A stretch of DNA of 64,000 nt from contig JAUFSD010000017.1 in assembly GCA_033030425.1 (NCBI GenBank), positions 1,302,001 to 1,366,000 on the forward strand, written 5' to 3'. Shown piece by piece: positions 24,616 through 34,468 of this stretch. This stretch comes from Verpa conica (lineage: Eukaryota > Ascomycota > Pezizomycetes > Pezizales > Morchellaceae). The notes beneath the pieces were generated by a model. That model was not told the DNA's origin. It did not search any database and was given only the letters and a program-made list of their open reading frames with translations. Positions within the stretch are counted from its first letter, which is position 1. Each line of letters opens with the position of its first letter. A program made the translations under genes and the position numbers.

Positions 24616-25192
24616 ATAGTGGAGATTAGTGTAACAGGGCTTTATTGTATTAGAGCTCTACTTGATGCATAACCAAGAAATGCAGGCGCTTGGGCTTACA
24701 CGCAAGGCTGAGGCTATGTATTTGAGGGGGGTAACAACGCTACGCCTAGAAATACACATTAAGGAAAGGTATAAATCTCGTATCGATCGTTTTATTCCCC
24801 CCCCCCTCTTTCAGTTCCTGTTTTTTTTCCTTTCCCCACTCTTCACACCCCTCCACTATTCCTACTTAGAAATTCTAGGTATCCTCTATTGGTTTATCGG
24901 GCGTCCCTTCGACTAGGGGCCCACATTATTAGTACCCAAGGTATTTCAAGGCCAAACTTTAAAATATTCTCGTACCTCACGATTCAGACAAATGTATTTG
25001 CAACGGCCTCGTGCCACAAGAGGATTACAGGTTTCTGGTCTTTTTCATCGGCCACTATAGCGCACGGCAAAAGGATCGAGAAATGAGGGTCTGATAACAG
25101 GGTCTTATTAGAACATTTTTCAAAGACCTAAAGAGCGAATAGGAACGGTGATTCTTGTGTCCCATGTCCCCCGGTCTTTTTACCGTTCGCTG

Positions 25193-25322
25193 TACTTGTT
25201 CGCCAGGGTAAGAACCAGAAAATCGGGGGGTCACGATGTGTATGGCAGAATATCTGTGCACGACGCCACACCATACAAAATTCCCCCCCCTGTTTTCTGG
25301 TTCTTACCCTGGCGGACAAGTA
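25193..25322 (+). mobile_element. 130-bp TA-flanked MITE, copy 2 (opposite orientation)
   Basis: Terminal inverted repeats of about 30 bp differing at one position: left TACTTGTTCGCCAGGGTAAG, right reverse complement TACTTGTCCGCCAGGGTAAG. TA at both borders. Exactly the same length as copy 1, about 580 bp away and inverted relative to it. The better-kept ends suggest the younger insertion. The two copies face each other and could pair or recombine. Confidence 0.82.
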
Positions 25323-26715
25323 TACCGTGAGCCACCGCCACTTTTGGGGCCAGTATTTTCTACCGGACTATGGGATAGGTTATCTAATGGATTTTAGGGG
25401 ATTATGAATAAGACTAAAGATTGAGGTTCATACTCGGGGTATATAAACACCTCTACGAATGACTCTGATTATAGAAACTGCGGTTTTTGTGTGACTAAGT
25501 CAACTGGCGGAGGGGTTAGTACTTATGTCTGCTTTGCGGCTTAGTAATCTCCTAGAATGTCTCCGGAATTGAATAGGCTCGCTGGGAGATACTTCCTAAA
25601 CAGGCACTACCGAGGAGTACCGAGACATTTTCAAGAGACCTCCGGCGCAAGGTCATAGCACGTGGGTAGCCTATGTACTCGTGTCAGGGCTAAAGTATTG
25701 GAGCGCCCTGAAAAAGGAAAATACCGCGGCCAGATAGGTTCGTCACACAATATTGAATTTCCAGAATTGCGACTTACAAGACAGTACTCTGGATTTGTCG
25801 CCTGGCCTCAGCTCTCTAATAAAACACGGCGGGGCACAGTAACAATAGTGCACCAGATGTTTATACCCAGAGTAATAAAATCACTTCAAGGAAAAGAAGA
25901 AAAGAAACAGTAACAATAGTGCAATATTAGGGTTCTCAGATCCGTGACACCATGGTTGTCCCAGTACTTTAGCCTGACGCGAGTATTAGCGAATTTAAAA
26001 GGCATCGAGCCGACTGATTAGGGTTCTAGGTTCCGGCTCGCTCTACACTTTTTAAATTCGCGAGTATAGAAATATCTATAGCTCTGGGAGAGAATAGTAA
26101 AGCAATTGATCTGTTCTCTAGGTTATCTTGATATTCATCATATTAGGATAAACGAGTGACATTTCATGCTGCACTTACTCAGGTGAGTGAGTTTCCATGA
26201 CCAAAATTCCAAGTCTGAATGGGTTAGACTAATCATAGATACGTGAGCCTTCTGGGTTTGAGATACTTTCAACTAACGTATTTAACATGTGGAACCGATT
26301 TAGGGCTTGTCTTGGGTAGTAGTGGTTAAACAAAAATGACAAGAAATAGACCACATATCTACATTAATAAACCGAATGAATAGATCATCTTAGTAATAGG
26401 GGTATTCTCTGAGTGGATTACGTTGGCTGCTTGATACGCATAAAGCTAAATAGAAAATGGGATTCTTTTAATCCGAGGCAATAGAACAACTAATCTTGAA
26501 TAGAATAAGCCTTCTATCCCATCTTTTCAAAAGAACATACATAAAGACGAATCACCGCACAATGATCCATCATAATTGATATGAATAGTACAATTACTAT
26601 CTACTGACATTACAAAGAAAGGAAAAAAAAAGAGGAAAAAGAACAAGAACAAGAACAACCGACAAAAAAAAAAAAAAAAACCACCCGAAAACGCACAGAA
26701 ACCACAACCCACCAC
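25323..26715. other. Intergenic with a small hairpin repeat
   Basis: No gene recognised. Contains the palindrome at 25978-26067 and, at 26590-26690, A-rich runs in the 3' flank of the next gene. Confidence 0.45.
25978..26067. repeat. Hairpin-forming repeat with 9-bp direct repeats
   Basis: GCGAATTTAAAA (25989-26000) pairs perfectly with TTTTAAATTCGC (26050-26061), with a partial inner match (CGAGCCG / CGGCTCG). CGCGAGTAT occurs at 25978-25986 and again at 26059-26067. This may be a tiny inserted element with a target duplication, though the right direct repeat overlaps the palindrome end. Confidence 0.4.
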
Positions 26716-27417
26716 TCAGTTGGAGACATGCATCTCCCTCCCCGAGGACACATCCTCATGGAACCCCATATCCAACTCCGCCCCATACCCCACTGCCTCC
26801 CTGGAGTGAAAAAGTACCCTCATGTCGGTGGGCAACGTTTTGAAATGTGGACCGAAGTCCATGTCCTTAGCCAGGTATAATAACGCCTGGGACGCTATGG
26901 CTTTGCCCCTCCTCCTCGCGGTACGCAGAGTGTCTGACCCCGTTTCTGGATGACGGTTGAAGCTCGTTTTGTAGGGGCTGCCGGGGACGCTGTAGTCGAA
27001 CCGGTAGATGAGACGTCTAGTCCCATATGGCTGGACGTGGAGGGTCTCATCAATGGCGTCGTTGGGTGTTGACGGGCCATTGGGGAGGGTTTGAAGGGGG
27101 AGGCGCTTGATGATTGGCTTGGGGGTGAGGGGGGTGCGGTGAGACTGCTCAACCGCGGCCTCGATGAGCTGGTCGGGGAAGCTCTTGTTCAACGATTCGT
27201 TGAACTTGACCGTTTTGCTCACTTTTTGAGCAACTGGTTTCAACGCGACTTTGGTCGCGGCCTTTCCCTGCTTCGAGATACGAGCAGAGCGGCGAAGGGT
27301 GAGGGGGACGGAGGAGGCGGTAGGGGGAGCGGAGGAAACGGTGCGGGAGGCGGGGGAAACGGTACGGGGGGTGGATGAAACGGTGCGAGGGGCGGAAGAG
27401 GCGGCGCGGGGAGACAT
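26716..27417 (-). CDS. Orphan protein with Ser/Pro heptad repeats, 233 residues
   Basis: Single frame from ATG 27417. Residues 7-41 are five seven-residue repeats (SSAPRTV, SSTPRTV, SPASRTV, SSAPPTA, SSVPLTL). They are followed by a basic chromatin-protein-like stretch (RRSARISKQGKAATK) and a globular half with YGTRRLIYRFDYSVPGSPY, TARRRGKAIASQALLYLAKD and VLFHSREAVGYGAELD. The N-terminal basic/Ser-Pro half suggests a nuclear protein; no domain recognised in the C-terminal half. The coding strand is GC-richer than its flanks, in line with a real gene. Confidence 0.62.
   Translation of the reverse strand: MSPRAASSAPRTVSSTPRTVSPASRTVSSAPPTASSVPLTLRRSARISKQGKAATKVALKPVAQKVSKTVKFNESLNKSFPDQLIEAAVEQSHRTPLTPKPIIKRLPLQTLPNGPSTPNDAIDETLHVQPYGTRRLIYRFDYSVPGSPYKTSFNRHPETGSDTLRTARRRGKAIASQALLYLAKDMDFGPHFKTLPTDMRVLFHSREAVGYGAELDMGFHEDVSSGREMHVSN
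27295..27399 (-). repeat. 21-bp coding tandem repeat, five units
   Basis: Encodes the seven-residue Ser/Pro repeats of the gene at 26716-27417. Units are imperfect; repeat number may vary between strains. Confidence 0.7.
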
Positions 27418-28615
27418 TGCTGGTACGTTGGTGGTGGTGGTGGTCGGAAGGTTGGTTTGTCTGTAGTCTGATATTTGTATAAGTATAGGTCTTATAAGAA
27501 GCTGTAGGCTGTATAAAACGAGTGTTCTTAAGGGGGTCTGGGGAGAGTCTTACTGTAAGTTGGCGGGGAGGGGAAACTTGTCGTCTGAAAGATCTAGTTA
27601 GTAAGAATACTAAGTTTTGAGAGTTGTTACAGGATGAGAGAATTAAACCTACTGGGTACGTTGATGAAGTTGTGCTGGTTTAATGGAATTTGTTGAATGT
27701 CGATGATGTACGTTGTAGCTGGAGAAGGGGTGACTGCGGGGGCTATGTCTGTAGGGTGTAAAGTGAATGAAGGAAAAAAACTTGAAAGGATAGAAACTGG
27801 GTTCAAAAAAACCAGTACATGTAAGAATATACTGTGGAGTTATAAAACTCAGGTCGGAGAACGGTTCTATTTCTTGTATGAAACAAATTTCTATAATATA
27901 TCGTGATATTCAGAGATAAGGAGTCATTATATGATAAGGAAAATTTAATGTAGCGCCATACCGCTATCTGAGCATGGATAATTCTCTTAGGCGTTTTATT
28001 TTACAAATTAGAACTCTTATAAGGCGGGGGAAGGGCTCGGTGTTCTTATTTCGAGCTGACGGAGAAATCGAGGTATTACCATGTGTGGAATGGGGGATGG
28101 CCTCACGGGACGAAGCGTTTTCTAAATGTCCGGGCTATACTCATGTTTCTTCCTTGAGATTATACTAATTCTCCTATCGTTTATGTAAAGTGGGAAATGT
28201 TTGAGTTTCTTCTCGATGTACTAGGTGGGAAGGCTGAGGTTTTTTTTAAACGTATGACTTATCATTGGACTTGGTTAACCTGTTGCATATTCCGCTCGAT
28301 CTAACTTCTCAGACACCTTGGTCATCTAAAGGAGTGGGTTGAATTGGCTACACACAACGACATGGCTGTAGAACAAGATTTATTGAGACATGTTAATTAT
28401 ACAATTCCATCGCCACTATGAACACCCAATCCCAACCACTCGGTAGAAACCTACGAGACATAAGCAGATCTGTGGGGTGTACTCTCACCAGGACCTCTTT
28501 AGAACTACCGACGTTCTTTAGTATTTCCGTTAGTATCAACCACATAACACTTCCAAGCCATAATTGAATAAAACTAACCTCAAAAGAGAGAATTATACCC
28601 TCATAAGTGATATTG
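27418..28615. other. Intergenic, no supported gene
   Basis: Upstream region of the heptad-repeat gene and 3' flank of the next minus-strand gene. A 64-residue ATG frame at 27974-28168 (plus) has no supporting feature. Confidence 0.45.
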
Positions 28616-29683
28616 TTAATCCTCATCGTTAACCATAACTTCGTCAGTGTTATCTTCCACACCAACTTCCATATCATCTTCCCCACCACTATAGCCATAT
28701 ACCTCTCCTCCATGCTCCCGTGCCGGCTGGATTGTCTCCGCTCTATGCGCCAGCCACCCAGTGTGGTTCTTTAGAGAGATTTGCCCGTCATTCACTGATA
28801 CACCCATCACGGCGGAGCCACTATTGATGGGAGTATCAACTAATACAGATCCTTGGACCGAAGAAACGGATCTCTCATGTTCCACCCAACGTTCGATATA
28901 CCCCCATTTTGTCTCGAGTGTGGCCGCGGATATGTGAAGAGAGAATATCTTCTGGAATATCTCTGCTGCTCGGTTCCAGCCATTATCGAGGGCGACTTCG
29001 CTGTAGTGCTGGTTAACGTAGCGGAGGATCCAGTTGAGATGGTCGAGAGGGATTCTGGAGCTGCGGGGGTGGTTGTGGTCTAGGACGATGATAACCGCTC
29101 CGTCAAGAGTGTAGAAATATGGGGTGGAGCCTATATTTGTTGCTGGAGATGTACTCTCTGGAGGTGTGTGGATACTGGAGACGGCCTTTGACGCCTGTAG
29201 CGAGCAATGACTACCGTTTGGCTGAGAAGGTGAGTTGATGATGTTGTTAGTGTGGGTCAAGATAGGCTTGGAGAGGTCTTCGTAAACCTCATCCAAGATC
29301 TCACTATCCCTTTGGTGTTGGGTATCATCTGAGACTACCTTGATAGGCTCTGTGGATTGAATGCCCCTGATTCGTGAGTTTTTTCTCTCGATATCCACTG
29401 CCCTCATCCTAGGCTTGATGATTTGGGAGTGGATAACGAGTGGTTTTGGATGCGTTCCCAGGATGGTGTGGGAGTTTTTGTCCGCTGAGACGTTTCCCGA
29501 ATTTACCTCCATTAGAGCTTTGAACTTTGGTGAATGGAAGCCTGCGATATTTGTAGAGTCGATGGGCTTGAAGGATTTGTGTATGGTTGTAGGTACCATG
29601 GATACCTGGTTCAAAAGAGGATTGATTTCGGCCACCGAGACCGGTGTAATTTGTCCGGTGCCTTCATTCTTTTGTGGTAGCAT
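28616..29683 (-). CDS. Orphan SANT/Myb-like protein, 355 residues
   Basis: Single ATG frame. Residues 1-200 are polar and Ser/Thr/Pro-rich. Residues about 213-268 hold a helical segment, NWILRYVNQHY...GWNRAAEIFQKIF...LETKW, whose W-I-x ... W-x(5)-F-x(3)-F ... W spacing matches three other genes in this window (30381, 33110, 45140) and resembles a divergent Myb/SANT or trihelix fold. The C-terminus is acidic (GGEDDMEVGVEDNTDE). Likely a nuclear DNA-binding or chromatin protein by inference only. Divergently arranged with the gene at 30381. Confidence 0.62.
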   Translation of the reverse strand: MLPQKNEGTGQITPVSVAEINPLLNQVSMVPTTIHKSFKPIDSTNIAGFHSPKFKALMEVNSGNVSADKNSHTILGTHPKPLVIHSQIIKPRMRAVDIERKNSRIRGIQSTEPIKVVSDDTQHQRDSEILDEVYEDLSKPILTHTNNIINSPSQPNGSHCSLQASKAVSSIHTPPESTSPATNIGSTPYFYTLDGAVIIVLDHNHPRSSRIPLDHLNWILRYVNQHYSEVALDNGWNRAAEIFQKIFSLHISAATLETKWGYIERWVEHERSVSSVQGSVLVDTPINSGSAVMGVSVNDGQISLKNHTGWLAHRAETIQPAREHGGEVYGYSGGEDDMEVGVEDNTDEVMVNDED

Positions 29684-30380
29684 TTTGGTGTATTTATGCT
29701 CTTTTTGAGTGGTTGGTTGTTGGGTCTATGTGGAATATGAGGCAGGGCGGGGGAGGGATCGTGTGTTTTTTTTTTGTTATTTTTATTTTTGAGTGTGCTT
29801 GTCCGAGCACCGTAAGTTATAGGTTCCATGAATCTAAGATTGATTGATTCATTTGCTTAGTTTATTTAGGCCAGGGACACGCCCGACCAGCTATATTGGA
29901 ATGTCTATTCTTTCTTTTTTGTTCCCAAGCTTACAAAACCAAGGGAACTTAATCCCACAACGCAATCTCCCTATAAGAGATCGGGCTATAAGAGTAATAG
30001 CCTTATAAGGGTACGCCCGCCCGACCAGAGAAGTATCACTTTGTGTGGTGAGCCTTTTCTATAAGGATATCCACCCCATAAGCATATAGTCCTACTAGAG
30101 TTTTTATATTCTTATAGGGCGATCTCACTGTATTCAGAATCATTTAATGACTTTTCCCGTCAGAGACCACAAGAGCCCTCTTAAAGGGACTTTTCTTTTG
30201 TTTGCATCGTTGTGAATAAACCGAGTGATAATCCATGCTGCACTCGCACGACAGGCCTTCCCCCACAGATTCCCCCCACCAGATTCCAACCCACCCTAAC
30301 CCACAAAACCACCACCCCACAAAAGAGCACCACAAACAATTCCAACAAACTCCATTCCATCTCCCCCGCATCCCACAAGA
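29684..30380. promoter_or_regulatory. Divergent intergenic region
   Basis: About 700 bp between two divergently transcribed SANT-like genes, so it must hold both promoters. It contains CGCCCGACCAG twice (about 29881 and 30021), CTATAAG-type motifs repeated several times between 29970 and 30115, and a C-rich leader (30250-30380) before the plus-strand ATG. No specific factor site recognised. Confidence 0.4.
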
Positions 30381-31928
30381 ATGGCAGGCAAACGCCATGC
30401 ACCCCGGCCCCCACCAAAACCAGGCTCATCCAGCGAGGCGACAGTCCCAAGGCGCTCATTTAAAATACCATCCCAGCAGCCACTCCCAGCACTCGACACA
30501 GGCAAAGACCAATCCCTACCCAAAGCCAGTGCAGACGTGCCTGTACCTCTCCGCGAGGTTGCAGCCCACGCAGGTTCCCGCGTATCCCGCTATCCGCCGA
30601 CACCAGAGAACCCACCTCTTGTGAGTCTGGCCTCTAATATCTATGGAAGAATTACCCCGGCACGCAGCAGGCAGAGCATGGACCCGTGGTTTGGTGAGGT
30701 TAAGCCTTCTGCGGCGGTGGAGGATGTATGGCTGCGCGAGGCATGCGCTAGTAATCGGGGTGATCCGTGGGACTCGGTGATTATTCGCCAGATGACTAGG
30801 GAGTTTAATCATAGGTTTAGGACTCACTCGTCTCTCACTATGATGTTCAGGAGGTTGGAGTCGCTCATTGGGCCGTGTCCGGGTCGTAATCGCCGTCAGT
30901 TCATTGTTGAAAGTTCAATGAGCCCGCCTGTGAAGGCTGGGTTGGGTGGGTTGGAGTGTGTTAGTGCGGGTGTTGGGGATTCGGGACTGTCGGATGTGGA
31001 GGAGGGTTATGATACTGAGGAGGAGGAGGTTGTGATGGGTTTGTTGTATAGTCCTACGAGAGTGGTGTATTATGGGGGGATCGAAAGCTCGGAGGAAAGT
31101 GAAGGTGGTGGGGAGGGGGATATTGACGATGACGGTGTGGAGGATTCGGTGGGGAGTGAGACGGGGAGTGGGGTTGAGGGGACTATGGGAGACGAGAGTG
31201 AGGTGGTTAGTGATACTGAGATGGTGAGCGAGACTGAGTTTGGGAGTGAGCCTGAGGATATTGTGGGAGATTTGGTAGAGGGTAATTTAGGAGGCAATGG
31301 TGAGGATACTATGCGAGACTGTATGGAGAGTAGGGTAGAGAGTGAGGGTGAGGTTGAAGATACTATGGGTCACGAGGTAGTCGTGGTAGAGGAGCAAGAT
31401 GAACCTCTGGAAGAGGTGGGTGGTGGTGCGGGTGATTCCATTGATTCCATTGAGGAGGATATGGTGGTAGTAGATCCTCCGGAGGCTGTGGTCGACAAAG
31501 TTGTGAGCCCTGATCTGGAACCTCCAGTAGCCAATGTTCAAGAGAAAAAGCCTACTCGTAAGAGGCGTGTCCGAGACTTCGCCACTCCCCCTAGGATCCC
31601 AAGAGGAGTGTGGGACCGCTTCCTCAGATCCGACCGGAAAGCTGATGCCGATACCAATCCGGAAATCGAATATATGCCGGGATTCAACAGATCCCAGGCA
31701 ATGGTCACCAACCAAGCACCAGTATCCAGTGCCCAAAGGACGCAGTTCACCTCAATTGAGGATGCTTGGATCATTGACAACTATTCCCAAATGCGGCGCG
31801 AAGATGGTGGGATCAATTGGAGGAAATTCGGCGATATCTTTGAGCTTCAGTTCGGGAAGCAGAGGAGAAAGGAGGTTTTGAAGAGGTCTGCAAGGCTGGA
31901 GATTGAGGCCGATTATTGTCGTACTTAG
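30381..31928 (+). CDS. Orphan protein with two SANT/Myb-like segments and acidic linker, 515 residues
   Basis: Single exon from ATG 30381 (MAGKRHAPRPPPKPG). The first 100 residues are basic and Pro-rich. Segment 1 (about 113-164) is VWLREACASN...PWDSVIIRQMTREFNHRF...RRLESL; segment 2 (about 456-509) is AWIIDNYSQM...NWRKFGDIFELQFG...KRSARLE. Both follow the same W ... W-x-x-[IF] ... F-x(3)-F pattern. Between them lies a long Glu/Asp/Ser/Gly-rich linker (about 205-395) and a basic patch KKPTRKRRVRD. The layout, two putative DNA-binding ends joined by an acidic middle, is that of a nuclear regulator, but function is unproven. Close relative in layout: the gene at 33110. Confidence 0.66.
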   Translation: MAGKRHAPRPPPKPGSSSEATVPRRSFKIPSQQPLPALDTGKDQSLPKASADVPVPLREVAAHAGSRVSRYPPTPENPPLVSLASNIYGRITPARSRQSMDPWFGEVKPSAAVEDVWLREACASNRGDPWDSVIIRQMTREFNHRFRTHSSLTMMFRRLESLIGPCPGRNRRQFIVESSMSPPVKAGLGGLECVSAGVGDSGLSDVEEGYDTEEEEVVMGLLYSPTRVVYYGGIESSEESEGGGEGDIDDDGVEDSVGSETGSGVEGTMGDESEVVSDTEMVSETEFGSEPEDIVGDLVEGNLGGNGEDTMRDCMESRVESEGEVEDTMGHEVVVVEEQDEPLEEVGGGAGDSIDSIEEDMVVVDPPEAVVDKVVSPDLEPPVANVQEKKPTRKRRVRDFATPPRIPRGVWDRFLRSDRKADADTNPEIEYMPGFNRSQAMVTNQAPVSSAQRTQFTSIEDAWIIDNYSQMRREDGGINWRKFGDIFELQFGKQRRKEVLKRSARLEIEADYCRT

Positions 31929-33109
31929 TCGAGTTTCTCCAACACCCAGAAGCGGGTTAGGCAAGTCGGAGTATATGGAATTACAAGCGACGGGAGTAGT
32001 ACTGAGGATCATGTGTCCGGTTATTAGGTTGAGTGCTGTGTATTGGGATTTCGTGCCTATTTCTCTTTGGATTTATGTCTGGCTCGAGAGTGGTGGTACT
32101 AACCGCTGTGCCCTATTATCATTGCCAGATGTAGGTGTTTGTTCATTATATGATGGGGGTCTTCAGGTCTCTGGGGTTTCTATTTTCAATGTAGTTAGCG
32201 TTATATCTAATGTTACAATCGTCAAAGAGATAGTAGTGTGTTTTGTCAGAGGTAAATATTGAAGTCTTTAGGGTATGGGGAAAGTTTAGAATCGAGAGAG
32301 GGTAAAATCTGTCTCATTCTTGGAAGTCTCTCGTAAGGAGCCAATTATTATTAGTTAGAAACATAGAACACCTCCTCCCAACCCCATCTACTTCAAGATC
32401 TTGCCTTTTGAACACTGTTGATAGGTATATAATGTAGTGTATGGTATTTATTTTCATCGACCGTGTGATTTTAGGTATCAGCCTCGATGAAGTATACGTT
32501 AGGAGGATCCTGTAAAATGCCTTTTGGTTCTTCGTACGCCTATAATTCCTAAATACAACCCAAATACACGAGAACGTTGTCTTCAGTGCTAAGTATATCC
32601 AAGTCCCACTCCTGTGTGTCAGAAGTTAACACCATCCGAATCGTACAGCCATACCGGATAGAGATAGCGGGTTTTTATCAGCACTTACTTTCAGTAGATA
32701 CCGCAATTCCCAAGCAGTCAGAACACGGGTACCTATCCATTGGCTCACGGGTAACTGCGAGATATGTATATATCTTTTGTTTGTTTTTTCTCTCCACCTG
32801 CAAGCCTCCCTTTGAGTGGATGCTACGCTGCAAGAATCTCTCCTAGGCCAAAAAGCGGAAGGTTTAGACTTCGGCTTCGGCTAATATGTGCGGCAGAACA
32901 AACACCCTTTCAAGCTCTGTGACTGCCGTATCTAGCCGTTTCGCACAATGGATTTGTACATTTCCTCTTATCTTCTTATACCTCATGTAGATTCTTTCTA
33001 TCCCTCCCCAACTCTAAACATCTCCTCACCTCTCTCAATCGCCGCAATCCATTTTTATCCACAGCATATTTTTACTTTGGGTAAATCGGATTATCATTAA
33101 CTCGTGATT
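31929..33109. other. Intergenic between tandem SANT-like genes
   Basis: 3' flank of one orphan gene and promoter of the next; pyrimidine-rich at 32960-33060. Nothing else supported. Confidence 0.45.
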
Positions 33110-34468
33110 ATGGAAAATTATAGCCCAGATGAATCGTTTCCAAGCTCCCCTCCAGAATACCATGTTCAGTCGCCCCCACTCACCTATCATCAGGATTCCG
33201 TTGAGGCTTGTAATAAGAGGGCCATCGAAAGATTCTCCACCAGGGGCCCAGCAGCAGCTGCCCGTATGAGAGGGCCCTTCCAATTATCTACATCCATCTC
33301 ACTGAAAGGGCTCCGTAGTTCCATGGACACCCTTGGTAGATTGTCGGATGATGGCAATAGCATTACCAAACAGGTTGACGCAGCCAATACTTCAAGACAA
33401 GCAGGGTTGTACCCCTCCCACAGCTTCAAGCACGGCCAAGACCAGCCTGCCAGTCACTCCACCTCGTCCACCCTCAGCATCCGCCGTAAATCCGCACACC
33501 CAAACCTCAGAGGACCGTACGACTCCACAGCCAATTCTATCAGACTCAGAAGGATGAATCCGTTCCTATCTGGTATGAGTATTCCGGATTTCAACACGCG
33601 TTTGTCTGGGAACGAGTTTAAGCCGCGCGAGCCGACACACTATCCTGCCGGTCATATTCTTAATCCCCCAGCTGGCCTCCGTCGTACTAGAACTACTATT
33701 CCGGAAGGGAGTCGCACTGCTAGAGCTGCTATGCCGGAAGGGAATCGTGCTACTAGAACTACTATGCCGGAAGCGAGTCGTACCCTTAATCACCGCCGTT
33801 CGATGGTGGATGATCCGAAGGAAAATTTCTCTACGTTCAAAACTATGTCGTCAGCATTGCTCGAAAGGAAGGGAGTTCAGTGGGAAAATGTTGTCATCGG
33901 GTATAATAAAATGGGCCCCAAAGAGCCCCTCACCGTTTCACAAGCCAAGGAGATTTGGAATACCTTGCCGCATGTTACCGTTCTCCCCGGAGATGACAAT
34001 GAGGAGGATGACATGTGTGCTAGCGAAACCGATGACTATAATTTGGAGTTGCACTGTTATACGTCGGATTCCGGCGGTGAATCTACTTATACTGTGGCAG
34101 GGGATACCTCGTCCGAGGATGAATTGGACGGTGAGGACAAGGTTAAGACTCCTAAGTTGCAAGCAAAGCGGGTTACTCCGCAGTTTCATGAGCCTATGCA
34201 ACAGGATCAACCATCTTCTAAGTCCAGAAGTCTCCCCAAGGCGCGGGCTAAGAAGGCTTATACTCCTGCTCAGGAGAGGTGGATGCTGAGAGTGATGCCG
34301 ACGGTTATGAAAGACGGGAAGAAAATGTCCAATAGTTCTTGGAAGGCTGTCCAAGAACTATTCTTCAATGAGTTCCATGAACTTAAGCTGTTGGACAGCT
34401 TGCGAGATGTTTGGACCACTGTCCAGAAGAAGCATGAGCAAGCTCTTCTTAATACCTTCCAAGAATAA
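33110..34468 (+). CDS. Orphan SANT/Myb-like protein, 452 residues
   Basis: Start taken at the ATG at 33110 (MENYSPDESFPSSPPEYH). The N-terminal 180 residues are Ser/Pro-rich; residues about 193-225 are three eleven-residue repeats (TRTTIPEGSRT, ARAAMPEGNRA, TRTTMPEASRT). A weak SANT-like segment at 250-290 (VQWENVVIGYNKM...AKEIWNTL) is followed by an acidic linker, a basic stretch (KSRSLPKARAKKAY) and a clearer segment at 385-445 (RWMLRVMPTVM...SWKAVQELFFNEF...LRDVWTTV). Same order of elements as the gene at 30381, so the two may be diverged tandem duplicates. Inferred nuclear; no partner known. Confidence 0.65.
   Translation: MENYSPDESFPSSPPEYHVQSPPLTYHQDSVEACNKRAIERFSTRGPAAAARMRGPFQLSTSISLKGLRSSMDTLGRLSDDGNSITKQVDAANTSRQAGLYPSHSFKHGQDQPASHSTSSTLSIRRKSAHPNLRGPYDSTANSIRLRRMNPFLSGMSIPDFNTRLSGNEFKPREPTHYPAGHILNPPAGLRRTRTTIPEGSRTARAAMPEGNRATRTTMPEASRTLNHRRSMVDDPKENFSTFKTMSSALLERKGVQWENVVIGYNKMGPKEPLTVSQAKEIWNTLPHVTVLPGDDNEEDDMCASETDDYNLELHCYTSDSGGESTYTVAGDTSSEDELDGEDKVKTPKLQAKRVTPQFHEPMQQDQPSSKSRSLPKARAKKAYTPAQERWMLRVMPTVMKDGKKMSNSSWKAVQELFFNEFHELKLLDSLRDVWTTVQKKHEQALLNTFQE
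33686..33784 (+). repeat. 33-bp coding tandem repeat, three units
   Basis: Encodes the eleven-residue repeats containing the MPEGxR core in the gene at 33110-34468. Confidence 0.75.

Noticed and set aside
24662..24916. Hydrophobic plus-strand frame after MITE copy 1
   Set aside because: Driven by C- and T-runs (24796-24860); no start-region or domain support.
30235..30624. Overlapping plus- and minus-strand frames at the start of the 515-residue gene
   Set aside because: They are out-of-frame shadows of C-rich coding DNA; the main frame runs on for 1.5 kb.
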